This document shows positions 61,188-64,000 of a stretch of 64,000 nucleotides of DNA, one piece after another; position 1 is the stretch's first letter; every line of letters starts with the position of its first letter. The notes under the pieces are model-generated. The model had not been told where the DNA came from. It did not search any database and worked only from the letters and a program-made list of their open reading frames with translations. Location: NCBI GenBank assembly GCA_024636345.1, contig JAGXHG010000032.1:62001-126000 (forward strand). The letters are read 5' to 3'. This stretch comes from Desulfobulbaceae bacterium. Lineage in GTDB: Bacteria; Desulfobacterota; Desulfobulbia; Desulfobulbales; Desulfocapsaceae. Made by a program: the position numbers and the translations under genes.

Positions 61188-62753
61188 ATGGTTAGTTCTT
61201 TACGGCCTCCCAAGCAGTATCAGAGTGAGATTTTTCAGATAAGAAAAGGAGCCCCGGAAGTAATGGTCCCGGATACGTGGCAAAAGACTAACAATGTTCT
61301 TTGCGCTCTGCGGCTCTATGCGAGGCCAAAGGTTTATTGCACTATTGAGACCATGCCAATATCATCATCCATCTTAGTTGAACCCGAATCAATCACAGAG
61401 ATACTGAATGGTGTGCCCCTTGGCATTATTCTCCTCGACCGGTCATTATGTGTTCTCCGGATGAACCGTTTTTTTGAAGCCCTTACCGGTTATTCTGAAG
61501 AAGATTCCCTTGGTATTCCCGGGAATTTTATCGTCCGCAGCGACTTGCACAGCAAAGGCCAGATTTTTCGTCAGATACTGGAGAGTGGTGAGAGCCGTGT
61601 CCAGGAAGGCACCATCATCAACTGTCATCGGAAAAAGCTTCCTATCCTTTTTACCATCTCTCCTTTGCATGACAGTCAGGGGCAAATAGCCGGGCTTATC
61701 ATTGTCCTTGAAGATCTGTCCTCACTACAGCGTGCTGAACGAAATGCAGGCGGAGCTGATGGTATGGGTAAAATCCTGGGGCATAGTCCCAAAATGCAGG
61801 AAGTTTTTGAACTCATACCTGTCCTGGCGCGAACCGACGCCTCACTTCTTATTACCGGGGAAACGGGCACAGGAAAGGATATGATAGCCGAAGTCATTCA
61901 TCAGACCTCGAAAAGAGCACGGCAGCCTTTTATCAAGATAAACTGCGGAGCTCTGCCGGAGGCCCTTCTCGAGTCCGAGCTCTTTGGTCATGTCCGCGGT
62001 GCTTTTACAGGCGCTGTCACGGACAAACCCGGTATGTTCCGTCTTGCCCAGGATGGCACTATCTTTCTCACAGAAATAGGAGACCTGCCTTTATCCCTCC
62101 AGGTGAAACTTCTCACTGTGCTTGATGACAGGGAATTCTATCCGGTGGGGGGGAGTAAAAAAGTAAAGGTGAACGTCAGGGTGATTGCCGCCACCCATCG
62201 TTCCTTGCGGGAGCAGGTAAGGGAGAGGTTGTTCCGGGAGGATCTTTTTTACCGCCTAAATGTGTTACGGATTCATCTTCCTCCTTTGCGGGAAAGAGAA
62301 GGCGATATCCGCCTTCTTCTTGACTATTTCCTCCGGGACTTTGTCTCCCAGCTCGGGAGCCATATTAAAGGATTTTCCAAGAGCTGCCTTGAACTGCTCC
62401 TTGCCTATGGCTTTTCAGGTAATGTCCGAGAACTCCGTAATATTGTCGAATATGCAGTCAATATCTGTCCCGGGGAACAGATAACACCTGAACATTTACC
62501 CAAATATCTTTTCGCTCCGGAAAGCCACCAGAAAAGTGTTGTTCCGGGCCAACCGGCCTCTGTCTTGTCCAGAGAAGAACAACCACATCAGACTACTAAT
62601 AAAACAGAAACACATTCTTCGGGAAACTGGAATGAAACGGAAAGGGAAATGATCCTGGATGCCATGAAAAAAACCGGCGGCAACCGCACCAAGGCTGCCG
62701 AACTTCTGGGCTGGGGTCGAACAACCCTTTGGCGTAAACTTAAGGCACTTTAA
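61188..62753 (+). CDS. PAS-domain sigma54-dependent Fis-family activator
   Basis: PAS-like N-terminus; [57 protein letters not shown]; Fis HTH GGNRTKAAELLGWGRTTLWRKLK; exact start uncertain. Confidence 0.93.
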   Translation: MVSSLRPPKQYQSEIFQIRKGAPEVMVPDTWQKTNNVLCALRLYARPKVYCTIETMPISSSILVEPESITEILNGVPLGIILLDRSLCVLRMNRFFEALTGYSEEDSLGIPGNFIVRSDLHSKGQIFRQILESGESRVQEGTIINCHRKKLPILFTISPLHDSQGQIAGLIIVLEDLSSLQRAERNAGGADGMGKILGHSPKMQEVFELIPVLARTDASLLITGETGTGKDMIAEVIHQTSKRARQPFIKINCGALPEALLESELFGHVRGAFTGAVTDKPGMFRLAQDGTIFLTEIGDLPLSLQVKLLTVLDDREFYPVGGSKKVKVNVRVIAATHRSLREQVRERLFREDLFYRLNVLRIHLPPLREREGDIRLLLDYFLRDFVSQLGSHIKGFSKSCLELLLAYGFSGNVRELRNIVEYAVNICPGEQITPEHLPKYLFAPESHQKSVVPGQPASVLSREEQPHQTTNKTETHSSGNWNETEREMILDAMKKTGGNRTKAAELLGWGRTTLWRKLKAL

Positions 62754-62780
62754 GGGAATTGGAATTTTTATTCTGTTGAT

Positions 62781-63131
62781 ATGAAAATACTGATCACCAT
62801 ATCCGGCGATAATGTAGCCCCTCGATTTGACATGGTCTCCGAGCTCTTAATTGCAAGTTACAATCCCCAGGGGCTCACGGGAAAACCTCGTACCATACTC
62901 ATGGCAGGACCTTCTCCTGAAGAGCTCTGCAGCCTTATTCTCAAAGAGGATATAAACATAGTCATTTGCGGAGGGATTGAAGAACGCCACTATAAATATC
63001 TTGCCTGGAAAAAAGTAGAGGTCTTTGATTCTGTTATCGGTCCCTTTAATGAAGTCCTTGATCTGGCAATGAAGAACAAGTTGCGGGCCGGTACGATTTT
63101 GCTCTCTGCAAGAAATGTGAGGAACAACTGA
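62781..63131 (+). CDS. NifX/NifB C-terminal-type domain protein
   Basis: MKILITISGDNVAPRFDMVSELLIASYN...INIVICGGIEERHYKYLAWKKVEVFDSVIGPFNEVLDL. Confidence 0.82.
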   Translation: MKILITISGDNVAPRFDMVSELLIASYNPQGLTGKPRTILMAGPSPEELCSLILKEDINIVICGGIEERHYKYLAWKKVEVFDSVIGPFNEVLDLAMKNKLRAGTILLSARNVRNN

Positions 63132-64000
63132 TGAATATCATTCAACGAGTCATTACCTCTATTCTTCCGGCGGATCCGGAACGTGTCACCGAAGAACTCT
63201 TCCGTAAAAAACGTTATAAACGTTTTCGCTACTCTCTTTTCTGGGCCATGAATCTCATTGGTTTGATCCCCATGCTGCTCACTGCGAGCCTTGGTTTTTT
63301 TCAATATCGAGATCTGTTACAGAGAGACGAGCTTGATCAGCTACAATGGAACATGGAGGGGGCCCAGAAGACAATTGAGGCCTTTGTCCACGAACTGCAG
63401 GCCGTGGTCAATTTTGTCGCCCACGAGGATCGCTACCATGAGCTTCTTGACCAGCAAAATCTCCAGATTCTTTTTGACCGTCTTCATAAACAATATCCGG
63501 GTTTTGTTGACCTTGGCGTCATTGATTCAAAGGGTATTCAACAAGCCTATGTTGGCCCCTACAATTTGCAGGGAAAAGACTACAGTCATCAAGAATGGTT
63601 TTCGGAAGTTTTTGCCAAAAAGGTATTCATCAGCAATGTTGTCATGGGCTTTCGTCAGACCCCTCATTTTGCCATCAAGGTTGTAAAAAAAATCCCGGGA
63701 ACCAATGAACATTGGGTCCTACGGGCCACAATCAATGCGGAAACCCTCTATCATTTTATTGAAACCATTAACACTCAGGCCTCTGATGATATTTTCATTG
63801 TCAACCATGACGGTATTCTGCAGACACCATCCCTTTTTTACGGGAAGATTCTTACCCCATATCCGCTGACTGCGCAGCCACCGCCTAACGGTCAGATCAG
63901 ACAGATGATCGACAGTTTCGGTAAACTCATCCATCAGGCCAGCGTACCCCTGAAAAATACACCCTGGGTCTTGGTTCTCACTAATAAGGGATATAGCTAT
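63131..64000 (+). CDS. membrane sensor (dCache-type), probable sensor histidine kinase, open at right edge
   Basis: MNIIQRVITSILPADPERVTEELFRKKRYKRFRYSLFWAMNLIGLIPMLLTASLGFF...; TGATG overlap; kinase domain lies outside the window. Confidence 0.7.
   Translation, partial: MNIIQRVITSILPADPERVTEELFRKKRYKRFRYSLFWAMNLIGLIPMLLTASLGFFQYRDLLQRDELDQLQWNMEGAQKTIEAFVHELQAVVNFVAHEDRYHELLDQQNLQILFDRLHKQYPGFVDLGVIDSKGIQQAYVGPYNLQGKDYSHQEWFSEVFAKKVFISNVVMGFRQTPHFAIKVVKKIPGTNEHWVLRATINAETLYHFIETINTQASDDIFIVNHDGILQTPSLFYGKILTPYPLTAQPPPNGQIRQMIDSFGKLIHQASVPLKNTPWVLVLTNKGYSY

Overview
A 64-kb bacterial chromosomal window. Gene content (group II/III-type Mo-nitrogenase with nifI1/nifI2, multiheme c-type lipoprotein, tetraheme/polyferredoxin-type membrane proteins, many sigma54 promoters) suggests a Desulfobacterota, probably Desulfobulbales-like, organism; that is inference. 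Main blocks: (1) 1-6.4 kb: zwf (open at the left edge), SH3 protein, two related lipoproteins, a KamA-family radical SAM gene that looks frameshifted, MarR regulator. (2) 6.5-13 kb: CusA/CusB/TolC-type metal efflux operon. (3) 13.7-15 kb: DUF3365-HAMP heme sensor. (4) 15.2-17.9 kb: modEABC with a near-perfect ModE box. (5) 18-30.6 kb: nif operon on the minus strand (nifH-nifI1-nifI2-nifD-nifK, a NifB-like protein lacking the radical-SAM cysteines, a [2Fe-2S] ferredoxin, ArsC-like protein, zinc ribbon, HEPN-like protein, unknowns, GNAT), then glnB/amtB on the plus strand. (6) 30.8-39 kb: AsmA, nitroreductase, a TetR remnant, iron-sulfur flavoprotein, NapH-like polyferredoxin, TlpA, cytochrome c, UspA. 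(7) 39.4-48 kb: nifE-nifN-nifB, nifA, a 436-aa unknown, nifV. (8) 48-54.4 kb: monomeric icd, cls, waaA, kdsB. (9) 54.4-64 kb: repeat/IS-remnant region, then a sigma54-linked signalling and ion-transport cluster (kinase-like-REC, REC, CBS, DASS permease, NhaD, sigma54 activator, NifX-like, sensor kinase). The best candidate for something undescribed is the nif operon tail: a full-length NifB paralogue whose CxxxCxxC motif is replaced (CNIKCNYC -> ANNRIRFA), co-transcribed with several small accessory proteins. All calls were made by eye from sequence and supplied translations; no database search was run.
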